Part shown: in pieces, positions 1 through 5,288 of the stretch
How the letters are laid out: every line of letters starts with the position of its first letter
Position numbering within the stretch: the first letter of the stretch is position 1
DNA from: Candidatus Poribacteria bacterium
GTDB lineage: Bacteria > Abyssobacteria > SURF-5
Assembly: GCA_016215705.1 (NCBI GenBank)
Contig: JACRIR010000260.1
Location: 1 to 7,290 of the forward strand
DNA length: 7,290 nt
Direction: 5' to 3'
The notes under the pieces: generated by a model
What the model was told of the DNA's origin: nothing
The model's database searches: none
The model's input: the letters and a program-made list of their open reading frames with translations, nothing else
Made by a program: the position numbers and the translations under genes

Positions 1-1
1 C

Positions 2-277
2 GCACGCTTCTCGGGTTTCACTCGCGGCCCGGCGGTCGGCCACGTGTGTCCGGAGGCGTATGAGGGTGGCCCGCTGGCGGCGGTCCGCAACGGCGACATG
101 ATCCGTATAGATATCCCCGGCCGCAGGCTCGAACTCGAAATTTCGCAGTCAGAAATGGACAAGCGCCTGCGCGAATGGCACAAACCCGAACGCAAACTCA
201 CCGGCCACCTCGCCAAATACGCTGCGCTGGTGTCATCGGCGCATTTGGGGGCAGTGGTTCGCGCGGACAGCAGGTAG
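2..277 (+). CDS. ilvD: Dihydroxy-acid dehydratase, C-terminal fragment (5' end outside window)
   Basis: This is the last 91 codons of IlvD, read in frame from base 2 to a TAG stop. The fragment opens with ARFSGFTRGPAVGHVCPEA and continues EGGPLAAVRNGD, which matches the conserved C-terminal block of the IlvD/Edd family; the Ser in RFSG is the family's proposed catalytic base. It ends with GHLAKYAALVSSAHLGAV, the usual IlvD tail (commonly SSAD-GAV; here His replaces Asp). IlvD is a cytoplasmic Fe-S enzyme that dehydrates dihydroxy acids to 2-keto acids in valine, leucine and isoleucine synthesis. An in-frame GTG at 44 is an internal Val codon, not a start. The Edd paralogue (6-phosphogluconate dehydratase) is less likely given the tail. 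Nothing in the window shows its operon partners. Confidence 0.93.
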   Translation, partial: ARFSGFTRGPAVGHVCPEAYEGGPLAAVRNGDMIRIDIPGRRLELEISQSEMDKRLREWHKPERKLTGHLAKYAALVSSAHLGAVVRADSR

Positions 278-442
278 CGCAGATCCATGTCCTCATACAG
301 GTTTTGGAAACCGCTGGCGATCAACAACGGATGTGAAGACGAGGATCGAACAGGGATATCTCATAATCAAAGAGCTTCTGAGCACCCCATACCGACTGTG
401 GAATGCCGTCCGATGATTATGCAATAGGATTCAGGAAGTGTT

Positions 443-874
443 CTACGGTTTGTCGAAGTAGGCCCGGTTACGCCACAAATAGATGATCGTCGCCGGCCCG
501 AGGGCCAAACAGGTGGCGCAAATCAGGAATGTCTCCACTGCGCCGAAGGAGAATTCACGAAAGACCCCTTGCTGGAATGGGTAGAGTGTATCCATAAGTC
601 CAAGAAAGATAATCGCGCTTCCAGCCATCAACCCGAAAAGCACTCCCCACGAACGCCGTCTTAACAATCCGATCACGCATACGATAATACATATGACTAT
701 GTATCCGTCCGCTGCGGGGAATGAATTTTCATGTTCGAGGTAGCCCGGAGCATTTGACGCCGCCACCAACCCCACCGTGTAGAACGTGATCCAATAGACC
801 AGCGTTCCAATGGCAAAAAGGCTGAGAATGATTGCGAGTGCAAGAATCCATTTTGGCCGACTTGGCGCAGACAT
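443..874 (-). CDS. Four-helix integral membrane protein of unknown function
   Basis: This 143-residue protein appears to have four hydrophobic segments, at about residues 9-35, 57-72, 76-98 and 112-134. Between the first two lies a polar loop containing EHENSFPAADGY, and an RRR cluster near 73-75 is consistent with a cytoplasmic turn. I chose the ATG at 874-872 because GGAGG sits 10 bases upstream. The frame can be extended eight codons to a TTG at 898, but that would place the ribosome site inside the gene. I do not recognise the family with certainty and assign no function. It lies 56 bases downstream of the DUF2147 gene on the same strand, so the two may be co-transcribed, and it converges on ilvD. 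Confidence 0.72.
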   Translation of the reverse strand: MSAPSRPKWILALAIILSLFAIGTLVYWITFYTVGLVAASNAPGYLEHENSFPAADGYIVICIIVCVIGLLRRRSWGVLFGLMAGSAIIFLGLMDTLYPFQQGVFREFSFGAVETFLICATCLALGPATIIYLWRNRAYFDKP

Positions 875-930
875 TGTTGGATGGCCTCCGATTTCCAAAG
901 CCGCGTTGAGATAGGAGGTTTGAGAAAACC

Positions 931-1371
931 CTATTGTTTCCTTTTCCAGACGGTCGTTCTGCCCAGAAGCGAAACACCGATGAAACCCCGGATGTTGAGA
1001 TTATCTTTGTCGAGTTTGGCGGAGCAGGAGTAGGTTTTCCCGCTTTTCGGGTCGTAGATGTTACCCATGCTCCAGGCATTGTTGCTCTTGTGTTGGAAGC
1101 CCCAGACTATATCCATGCCGAGCACCTTGCGGGCCTTCTTGGACACGTCCGGATTTTTGGAATCTGTTTTCTCTGTGCCGTCAGTGTTCTTCGGTTCTTT
1201 CAGCCAAATAATCTTGCCGCAATATGACTCATTGCATTTGTAAATCTCGACAATTGATTCGCCGCCATCGGTAAACCATTGGCCGAGAATAGCGTCGGCT
1301 TCTGACGCATGTACATTCGCGGTTATTAGCATCACGACGCAAGCGAGCGTTACAAACAAAGCTTTTCTCAT
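931..1371 (-). CDS. DUF2147 family exported protein
   Basis: This 146-residue protein begins with a signal peptide: MRK, then a hydrophobic stretch to about residue 20, then a VHA|S cleavage site near residue 22. The mature part reads ILGQWFTDGGESIVEIYKC, then YCGKIIWLKEP, IYDPKSGKTYSC and RGFIGVSLLGRTTVW. This is the full DUF2147 pattern (small beta-barrel periplasmic protein) at normal family length. Cys46 and Cys51, and the Cys of TYSC, sit at the usual family positions. The biochemical role of DUF2147 is not established. I prefer the ATG at 1371-1369, although its purine-rich GGGGGAG is only about 3 bases away; an ATG at 1383 would add four residues but has no visible ribosome site. It is followed by the membrane protein gene. 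Confidence 0.88.
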   Translation of the reverse strand: MRKALFVTLACVVMLITANVHASEADAILGQWFTDGGESIVEIYKCNESYCGKIIWLKEPKNTDGTEKTDSKNPDVSKKARKVLGMDIVWGFQHKSNNAWSMGNIYDPKSGKTYSCSAKLDKDNLNIRGFIGVSLLGRTTVWKRKQ

Positions 1372-1449
1372 AGTCTCCCCCATCAAACCATTGATATTGT
1401 TGTAAACCTGTTAAATTCCGTTGTCTGCGGCTGAGTACATGTTTTCGTA

Positions 1450-1463
1450 ATACGGCGCCGTAT
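1450..1463. promoter_or_regulatory. 14-bp perfect palindrome upstream of the DUF2147 gene
   Basis: ATACGGCGCCGTAT is a perfect 7+7 palindrome without a spacer, centred about 85 bases upstream of the DUF2147 start. Its form suits a dimeric DNA-binding protein site, but a single occurrence cannot establish an operator, and it could simply be another member of the repeat clutter. Confidence 0.25.
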
Positions 1464-1480
1464 GCACTCGAGTGTTGTGC

Positions 1481-1505
1481 GGGCGACTCACCGAGTCGCC
1501 CCTAC
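1481..1505. repeat. Dispersed hairpin repeat, GGGCGA...TCGCCCCTAC type
   Basis: Arms GGGCGACTC (1481-1489) and GAGTCGCCC (1493-1501) pair perfectly across a three-base loop and are followed by CTAC. The same ending, GCCCCTAC, follows the hairpins at 1894-1917 and 5243-5266, which marks these as members of one dispersed family. Confidence 0.75.
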
Positions 1506-1715
1506 GAAATACGATACTGGAATTATGAAACGAGCTCCTGAGCCCGTTTGGAGCACAGCGGCATGCTTGCGCCCATACAAGAGCATTCGCCTGCACTCAC
1601 TAACTCAGGTGTGATATGAGATTAGAGTATATGACTGGGAGCAGAGGATGTCAAATGCAATCTTATCCGGAAAACTCGCCAGGCTCACGAATAAGAATAT
1701 GTTCTGAGAATCCCG

Positions 1716-1739
1716 TAGCGCGGCGAAGTCGCAACCAAA
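1716..1739 (+). repeat. Partial copy of the two-hairpin repeat
   Basis: TAGCGCGGCGAAGTCGCAAC followed by CAAA resembles the first half of the element at 5206-5266 (GGCGGCAAAGCCGCGGCCAAA) with a few substitutions. The hairpin GCGGC-AA-GTCGC is only partly preserved. The second hairpin is absent. Confidence 0.5.
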
Positions 1740-1830
1740 ACCGAAGAAGAAAAAGAAACAGGGAATCCACGGGTTTCAACGTGAGTAGTAGAGATTTTTG
1801 GGAAAGAAGAAGCAACAACAAAAGGCATTC

Positions 1831-1861
1831 TTAACCGCGGATGCACGCCGATGAACGCGGA
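1831..1861 (+). repeat. Short 10-bp-period direct repeat
   Basis: CGCGGATGCA (1836-1845), CGCCGATGAA (1846-1855) and CGCGGA (1856-1861) form two and a half units of a 10-base repeat. It resembles the ACGCGGATGAACGCGGA type of dispersed sequence that I recall from several repeat-rich bacterial genomes. Confidence 0.5.
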
Positions 1862-1893
1862 CTTGGGAAAAGTAGAAGAAAAGGAAATCACGA

Positions 1894-1917
1894 GGGCGCA
1901 AGGAATTGCGCCCCTAC
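1894..1917. repeat. Dispersed hairpin repeat, GGGCGCAA...TTGCGCCCCTAC
   Basis: Arms GGGCGCAA (1894-1901) and TTGCGCCC (1906-1913) pair perfectly around a GGAA loop and are followed by CTAC. It is a second member of the GCCCCTAC family. Confidence 0.75.
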
Positions 1918-1930
1918 AAACATGAATGAA

Positions 1931-1971
1931 GAAAATCGGGGACGCGGGGTCGCATCGTGCCCCCGATTTTC
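1931..1971. repeat. 11-bp inverted repeat with GC-rich loop
   Basis: GAAAATCGGGG (1931-1941) and CCCCGATTTTC (1961-1971) are exact reverse complements, separated by 19 bases. The loop itself is GC-rich (GGGGTCGCATCGTGC) and can add pairing. There is no T-tract, so a classical terminator is unlikely. Confidence 0.65.
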
Positions 1972-1974
1972 TGA

Positions 1975-2030
1975 GGCGCGATTCATCGCGCCCGATATGT
2001 GCTGTCTGGTTGCGGCCGTGCCGCGCTGTG
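1975..2030 (-). repeat. Two-hairpin repeat, copy 1 (minus orientation)
   Basis: Read on the minus strand this 56-base stretch aligns without gaps to 5206-5261, with about eight mismatches. It contains a GCGGCA...GCCGC hairpin followed by the perfect hairpin GGCGCGAT-GA-ATCGCGCC. Unlike copy 2, the trailing CCTAC is not kept, as the sequence continues CTCAG. Confidence 0.75.
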
Positions 2031-2069
2031 GCTCTTCGTGGATTTATCCTTGAGGCGAATCGGCATATC

Positions 2070-2098
2070 TTGACTTTCGCCGTGTTCGGCAATAAAAT
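2070..2098 (+). promoter_or_regulatory. Sigma70-type promoter for the DUF362 gene
   Basis: TTGACT (2070-2075) and TAAAAT (2093-2098) are separated by exactly 17 bases and each differs from consensus by one base. Predicted initiation is about 2104-2106, immediately before the palindrome at 2107-2153. That leaves a leader of about 205 bases before the GTG at 2314. The spacer contains a small GCCG/CGGC inverted pair. This is a motif match only. Confidence 0.55.
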
Positions 2099-2106
2099 GG
2101 CCTGTA

Positions 2107-2153
2107 GCGCTTATTCGGGGACACCATGCGACATGGTGTCCCCGAATAAGCGC
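2107..2153. repeat. REP/RAYT-like palindrome, copy 1
   Basis: Two perfect 22-base arms (2107-2128 and 2132-2153) surround a three-base loop. The core is CTTATTCGGGGACACC. The same core forms the palindrome at 6029-6071 with different loop-proximal bases. Sequences with the ATTCGGGGACAC core are, as I recall, commonly found near Y1 (TnpA-REP/RAYT) transposase genes. No such gene is in this window, so the copy would be non-autonomous. Confidence 0.75.
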
Positions 2154-2159
2154 GCGCCT

Positions 2160-2173
2160 GCGAATAAATTCGC
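2160..2173. repeat. Small inverted repeat
   Basis: GCGAAT (2160-2165) and ATTCGC (2168-2173) pair across an AA loop; flanking GCGCCTG sequences occur on both sides. It follows the larger palindrome by seven bases. Confidence 0.4.
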
Positions 2174-2186
2174 GCCTGGAGAATTG

Positions 2187-2208
2187 GGAGACAGTCTGGG
2201 GTGTCTCC
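2187..2208. repeat. Inverted repeat GGAGACA...TGTCTCC
   Basis: GGAGACA (2187-2193) and TGTCTCC (2202-2208) are perfect complements around an eight-base loop. It lies in the predicted leader of the DUF362 mRNA. No T-tract follows. Confidence 0.5.
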
Positions 2209-2250
2209 TTCGCGTGTAACGTGGCCAAAACGGGACTGAGACTGAACAAT

Positions 2251-2276
2251 GAGAATCTTGGCTTCGCTCAGAATGG
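2251..2276 (+). repeat. Copy of a dispersed GAATCTT-GCTTCGCTCAGAATG repeat
   Basis: The sequence GAATCTTGGCTTCGCTCAGA is nearly the same as the stretch at about 7198-7222 (ATTCTTCGCTTCGCTCAGAA). It contains the self-complementary ends ATTCTT/AGAAT typical of this small hairpin repeat. Confidence 0.55.
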
Positions 2277-2300
2277 CTTTCCCCCGTTGACTGCTTAGAA

Positions 2301-2306
2301 GAGGAG
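2301..2306 (+). promoter_or_regulatory. Ribosome binding site fixing the GTG start of the DUF362 gene
   Basis: GAGGAG lies seven bases before the GTG at 2314, which supports this non-ATG start. Confidence 0.75.
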
Positions 2307-2313
2307 TCGCAAA

Positions 2314-3594
2314 GTGGCAAAGCGCAAGGTCATTATCAGAAGATGTGAGGAGTATGATCAGCTTCTCATAAAGCAGATAATACGAGAGGGTATTGAAGAG
2401 TTAGGGGAAAAGCCGAAGGGCAGGATATTGATCAAGCCCAATGTCGTGACCGCAAACACACAATACATTCATCATTCTTATACTGCGCCTCAGGTGGTTA
2501 AGGCGATGGTCAACGTGCTGCGTGAGACAAGCACGGACTGCGAGATCGCTCTTGGAGAATCCGGCGCGATAGGCATGCCGACGCGATTGTTCTTCGCTGA
2601 TTCCGGCTACTCGGAAATGGCGAAGGAACTTGGAGTTCCTCTCCGGAATTTCAATGAAGAAAAAACGGTTGAAGTGAAATTATCGCGGGCGAAATGGCAC
2701 AAGACTTTTCTGGCTGCGAAGTCTCTGTATGAAGCGGACTACAAAATATGGATGCCGAAACTGAAGTATCACATCGTCTGCCAGATTACCAATGCGCTGA
2801 AACTCAACATCGGCATTTTGACGCACAAAGAGAGGTTCCTGTATCACGATGATCGGTTGAACGAAAAAGTCGTGGACCTCCTCGAATTCGGCTATCCGAA
2901 CCTGGTCGTGACCGATGCGGTCGTGATAGGGCACGGGTTCGAGTCGAGTCCGTATCCATTTCATCTGGGCGCGGTTCTCATCTCTAATGATCCTGTGGCT
3001 GTGGATACGGTAGCCGCACGCATCCTGAACTATCAACCCGAAGAAGTTCTGCATCTGGTCGAAGCAAGGGACCGGGGATATGGCTCGCTCGTTTTTGGCG
3101 ACATAGAGATTTCGGGTGACGTAAGCGTCGAGGAGCTTGCAGAAAAGACGAGGCATATCGAGTCGGCTTTTCAGGATTTGCAGAAGCTGAAGACACCGAT
3201 AAAGTTCTATGAAGGCGTCAACCCGAAGACAGGAAACATCTGTTATGGCGGCTGCATCTGTTCCATAAAAGGGGTGCTCGGGACGGCGGAGAAGAAGTAT
3301 CCGGGCTCACTCGCCGGCGCAAAGCCGGGCGGCATTGTGATGGGATACTATAGAGGAGACGTGGTTCACCCGGGGCAGCCGGTGGCACTCATAGGAAGTT
3401 GTTCCGGCGTCGAGGGAAGGCTTGAGTGTGGGAAAGCCATTCGCATCAAGAGTTGTCCGGTAAAGGTGAGGGACTTGGCGGTACTGCTTCTGCGCAAGTT
3501 TGATATCAGGAGTCCTGCATTCGATCCTGCCAACATTGCGAAGATGCTCTATTATTCCGGGATAGAAGCCTACTCGAAGATGACCATATCATGA
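2314..3594 (+). CDS. DUF362 domain protein with C-terminal cysteine cluster
   Basis: This 426-residue protein starts at a GTG with GAGGAG seven bases upstream. DUF362 hallmarks are ILIKPNVV (residues 38-45), a VVTDAVVIGHG segment, and NDPVAVDTVAARIL with D226 and D231. The family is widespread, often has Fe-S features, and has no settled function. After residue 300 come CYGGCIC (Cys310, 314, 316) and then Cys363, Cys372 and Cys381 spaced exactly nine apart, in a Gly-rich segment (PGGIVMGYYRGD). These could bind a metal or an Fe-S cluster, which is an inference; the classical CxxCxxC ferredoxin motif is absent. There is no signal peptide or membrane helix, so the protein is probably cytoplasmic. 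A promoter at 2070-2098 would drive it, and a small Cys/His protein gene follows after 65 bases on the same strand. Confidence 0.85.
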   Translation: MAKRKVIIRRCEEYDQLLIKQIIREGIEELGEKPKGRILIKPNVVTANTQYIHHSYTAPQVVKAMVNVLRETSTDCEIALGESGAIGMPTRLFFADSGYSEMAKELGVPLRNFNEEKTVEVKLSRAKWHKTFLAAKSLYEADYKIWMPKLKYHIVCQITNALKLNIGILTHKERFLYHDDRLNEKVVDLLEFGYPNLVVTDAVVIGHGFESSPYPFHLGAVLISNDPVAVDTVAARILNYQPEEVLHLVEARDRGYGSLVFGDIEISGDVSVEELAEKTRHIESAFQDLQKLKTPIKFYEGVNPKTGNICYGGCICSIKGVLGTAEKKYPGSLAGAKPGGIVMGYYRGDVVHPGQPVALIGSCSGVEGRLECGKAIRIKSCPVKVRDLAVLLLRKFDIRSPAFDPANIAKMLYYSGIEAYSKMTIS

Positions 3595-3659
3595 TGTAAA
3601 TATTCGGGAAAACAGAAACAAGGGAACAAGGAGAGTCAGGGGTAGCGAGGAGAGGAGCT

Positions 3660-3911
3660 ATGGAACTTAAGAAAGTGCTTGCTGGGTGGAACAAAGTATG
3701 TCCGGGATGTAACATTGCGCGCAAGTATCCGGATTCGTTTATAGGCAAGAAGGTGAGGGGACACTGGGAGAAGGGCTGCCCGTCGCATGATGCATATGTG
3801 GAGGTCTATGGCGCGGACGAGCCGAGTCCGAAGAACAAGAAGCGAAAGGGAAAGAATCAAGCGGTAAAAGCGAAACAAACAGGGGGAAAAGGTGAAAAGG
3901 GAAAAAGGTGA
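3660..3911 (+). CDS. Small Cys/His protein with lysine-rich tail, unknown function
   Basis: This predicted 83-residue protein begins at an ATG with GAGGAG (3647-3652) seven bases upstream, an excellent ribosome site. Residues 10-50 look like a folded unit with Cys14-X2-Cys17 (CPGC) and, after an aromatic/basic stretch, His35, Cys40 and His43 (GCPSH). This spacing could make a zinc site, which is an inference. From about residue 56 the sequence is almost only Lys, Gly, Arg, Glu and Gln. That tail is translated from a purine-rich stretch that belongs to the following repeat region, and the stop codon lies inside it. I do not recognise the family. Location 65 bases after the DUF362 gene suggests co-transcription. 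The N-terminal half is the part I trust. Confidence 0.65.
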   Translation: MELKKVLAGWNKVCPGCNIARKYPDSFIGKKVRGHWEKGCPSHDAYVEVYGADEPSPKNKKRKGKNQAVKAKQTGGKGEKGKR

Positions 3912-4030
3912 AAAGGAGAGCAAAATAAGAACGACGAATTATGAGTGATGAATGATGAGATAGATTGTCTCTTCTTCTGTTCGTTCATCGTTCTGAATTC
4001 CCGTTCTGCTTCCCTTTTCGCCTTTTCGCC
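3889..4030. repeat. Long imperfect palindrome between converging genes
   Basis: Left arm: purine-rich GGGGAAAAGGTGAAAAGG units (from 3889) followed by GAATTATGAGTGATGAATGA (3936-3955). Right arm: the inverted counterparts at 3981-4000 (15 of 20 bases match) and 4011-4030 (CCCTTTTCGCCTTTTCGCC). The two arms therefore face each other around a short centre near 3968. This may be two inverted copies of one dispersed repeat. It sits between convergent genes and could act as a two-way transcription barrier, though there is no standard terminator. Confidence 0.5.
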
Positions 4031-4051
4031 TTCTAACCATTTCGCCCTTTT

Positions 4052-5143
4052 TCAGAGGTACGCGTCGAGGCCGCGTTTCTTCAACTCCTCGACGACGCGG
4101 CGGACTTCCGGGGCGCGCTCTTTCGGGCAAACCAGTAGGGCGTCATCGGTTTCAATGATGACGATATTTTTGAGTCCTATGACAGCGACCAGCTTTTTGG
4201 TGCTGTGGATTATGTTGCCCGTGGATTCGATGGAGACGACCTCGGCGTCGAGGAAATTTCCGTCCTTGTCTTTGGGCCAAAACTGCTCCATCGCAGCCCA
4301 ACTGCCTATGTCATTCCAGCCGAAATTGCCTTTCAAGAGATGAACGTTCTTTGCTTTTTCGAGAATGCCGTAGTCTATGGATTCCGGCTGGAGGGATCGA
4401 TACACTTCCTCGATCACTTTTTTCTCATTCTTTTTGCCGATGGCTGCCTCTATTTTAGTGAGTCCTTCGTAGAGGTCGGGCAAAAGGAACTTAATCTCCT
4501 CGAGTATTGCATCCACCGTCCACACGAACATGCCGCTGTTCCAGAGGTAATCGCCGGATTTGAGGAACTTCTTTGCCATGGCGAGAACGGGCTTCTCTGT
4601 GAAGGCAACCGTCTTGTAGACGTCTTCGCCGTCGACCTCCTCGACTTTTTCTCCGACCTGTATGTACCCGTAACCTGTCTCGGGAACCGACGGTTCAATA
4701 CCGATGGTCACAAGACAGTTCGCACGTTTCGCCACTTCTGCCGCCGCGCTGATGGTTTTGCGGAAGCGGCCGTCGTTGCGCACCAGGTGATCGGAAGGCA
4801 GGACAACCATGACGGCGTCTTTTTCACGCGCTCTTATGTGGACGGCGGCCAATCCGATGCAAGGGGCGGTGTTCTTGCCCTCGGGCTCGATAATAATGTT
4901 TTCGGTCGGCACAAGCGCAAGCTGTTGGTCGATCTCTTTGAAATGGATGTCACCGACTACGACTATCGTGTGGTAGCCGTCGACAAGGGGCTCCAATCGT
5001 TCGACCGTTTCCTGGATCATCGTCTTGTTGCTGACGATGTCCAGGAGCTGTTTTGGCTTCTGTTTGCGGCTCCGCGGCCACAGCCGCGTCCCCGAGCCGC
5101 CGGCCATGATCACGGCATACATGGGAAGGTCTTCTTTAGTCAT
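4052..5143 (-). CDS. manC: Mannose-1-phosphate guanylyltransferase
   Basis: This 363-residue enzyme makes GDP-mannose from mannose-1-phosphate and GTP in the cytoplasm, supplying mannose and GDP-fucose-type sugars for surface polysaccharide. Near the N-terminus is the nucleotidyltransferase signature MAGGSGTRLWPRSR (13-26) with the conserved KPKQ after it. Then come PSDH (116-119, metal-binding Asp118), GYGYIQ, a TEKP motif, WNSGMFVW (201-208) and GWNDIGSW (275-282), all in the family order. Length fits the single-domain form without a fused C-terminal phosphomannose isomerase domain. The chosen ATG has AGGAGGGG nine bases upstream; an upstream in-frame codon at 5176 would put that site inside the gene. 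It is the last gene of the uppP/acyltransferase/manC group and is separated from the acyltransferase gene by 145 bases full of repeats, so it may have its own promoter. Confidence 0.93.
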   Translation of the reverse strand: MTKEDLPMYAVIMAGGSGTRLWPRSRKQKPKQLLDIVSNKTMIQETVERLEPLVDGYHTIVVVGDIHFKEIDQQLALVPTENIIIEPEGKNTAPCIGLAAVHIRAREKDAVMVVLPSDHLVRNDGRFRKTISAAAEVAKRANCLVTIGIEPSVPETGYGYIQVGEKVEEVDGEDVYKTVAFTEKPVLAMAKKFLKSGDYLWNSGMFVWTVDAILEEIKFLLPDLYEGLTKIEAAIGKKNEKKVIEEVYRSLQPESIDYGILEKAKNVHLLKGNFGWNDIGSWAAMEQFWPKDKDGNFLDAEVVSIESTGNIIHSTKKLVAVIGLKNIVIIETDDALLVCPKERAPEVRRVVEELKKRGLDAYL

Positions 5144-5152
5144 TGTTATTTT

Positions 5153-5160
5153 CCCCTCCT
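5153..5160 (-). promoter_or_regulatory. Ribosome binding site deciding the manC start
   Basis: On the minus strand AGGAGGGG ends nine bases before the ATG at 5143-5141, which favours this start over the longer open frame. Confidence 0.75.
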
Positions 5161-5174
5161 GAGAAAGCGGGTTC

Positions 5175-5201
5175 ACGGTTTACAGCCTACGGTTTACGGT
5201 T
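5175..5201 (+). repeat. Short direct repeat ACGGTTTAC
   Basis: ACGGTTTAC occurs at 5175-5183 and again at 5189-5197, followed by a further ACGGTT-like end (5196-5201). Period is 14 bases for the first pair. It lies upstream of manC, next to the two-hairpin repeat. Confidence 0.5.
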
Positions 5202-5205
5202 GAAT

Positions 5206-5266
5206 CACAGGGCGGCAAAGCCGCGGCCAAACAGCGCATGTCGGGCGCGATGAATCGCGCCCCTAC
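5206..5266 (+). repeat. Two-hairpin repeat, copy 2 (plus orientation)
   Basis: A first hairpin, GGCGGCAAAGCCGC (about 5211-5224), and a second perfect one, GGGCGCGAT-GA-ATCGCGCCC (5243-5262), are joined by GGCCAAACAGCGCATGTC. The element ends with CCTAC. Bases 5206-5261 match the reverse complement of 1975-2030 without gaps. The second hairpin alone is a member of the GCCCCTAC family seen at 1481 and 1894. It lies between the acyltransferase stop and the manC start. Confidence 0.75.
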
Positions 5267-5288
5267 AGGTAACTCCGCGCAAGCGGGG

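Larger units (their letters stand above)
1372..2313. other. Long intergenic region made largely of small repeats
   Basis: No convincing gene is present in these 942 bases. Short open frames on both strands give arginine-rich, low-similarity translations, and they run through palindromes, which marks them as chance frames. The region holds at least eight separate inverted or short direct repeats (listed individually), a purine-rich stretch around 1740-1825, and a promoter at 2070-2098 for the rightward DUF362 gene. It also contains the upstream region of the leftward DUF2147 gene (about 1372-1480). Confidence 0.7.

Noticed and set aside
278-442. A possible gene remnant on the minus strand (translation including SDGIPQSVWGAQKLFDYE)
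   Set aside because: The frame is only about 32 codons, ends in a stop, and would need a frameshift to continue; I could not match it to any family.
729-1079. A 116-codon minus-strand frame overlapping two genes
   Set aside because: It is a different frame across the ends of the DUF2147 and membrane protein genes, and gives a motif-free basic translation.
1616-2249. Several 70-135-codon frames on both strands in the long gap
   Set aside because: They read through palindromic repeats, are arginine- and serine-rich without motifs, and overlap one another.
2680-3156. A 158-codon open frame on the minus strand
   Set aside because: Antisense to the DUF362 gene, with no family motif and no ribosome site that I could see.
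4205-5203. A 332-codon open frame on the plus strand
   Set aside because: It lies antisense across manC, whose motifs are unmistakable; the plus-strand translation has no recognisable family and arises from codon bias of the true gene.
5275-5286. CCGC-GCAA-GCGG hairpin next to the acyltransferase stop as a terminator
   Set aside because: The stem is only four base pairs and no T-tract follows on the minus strand.
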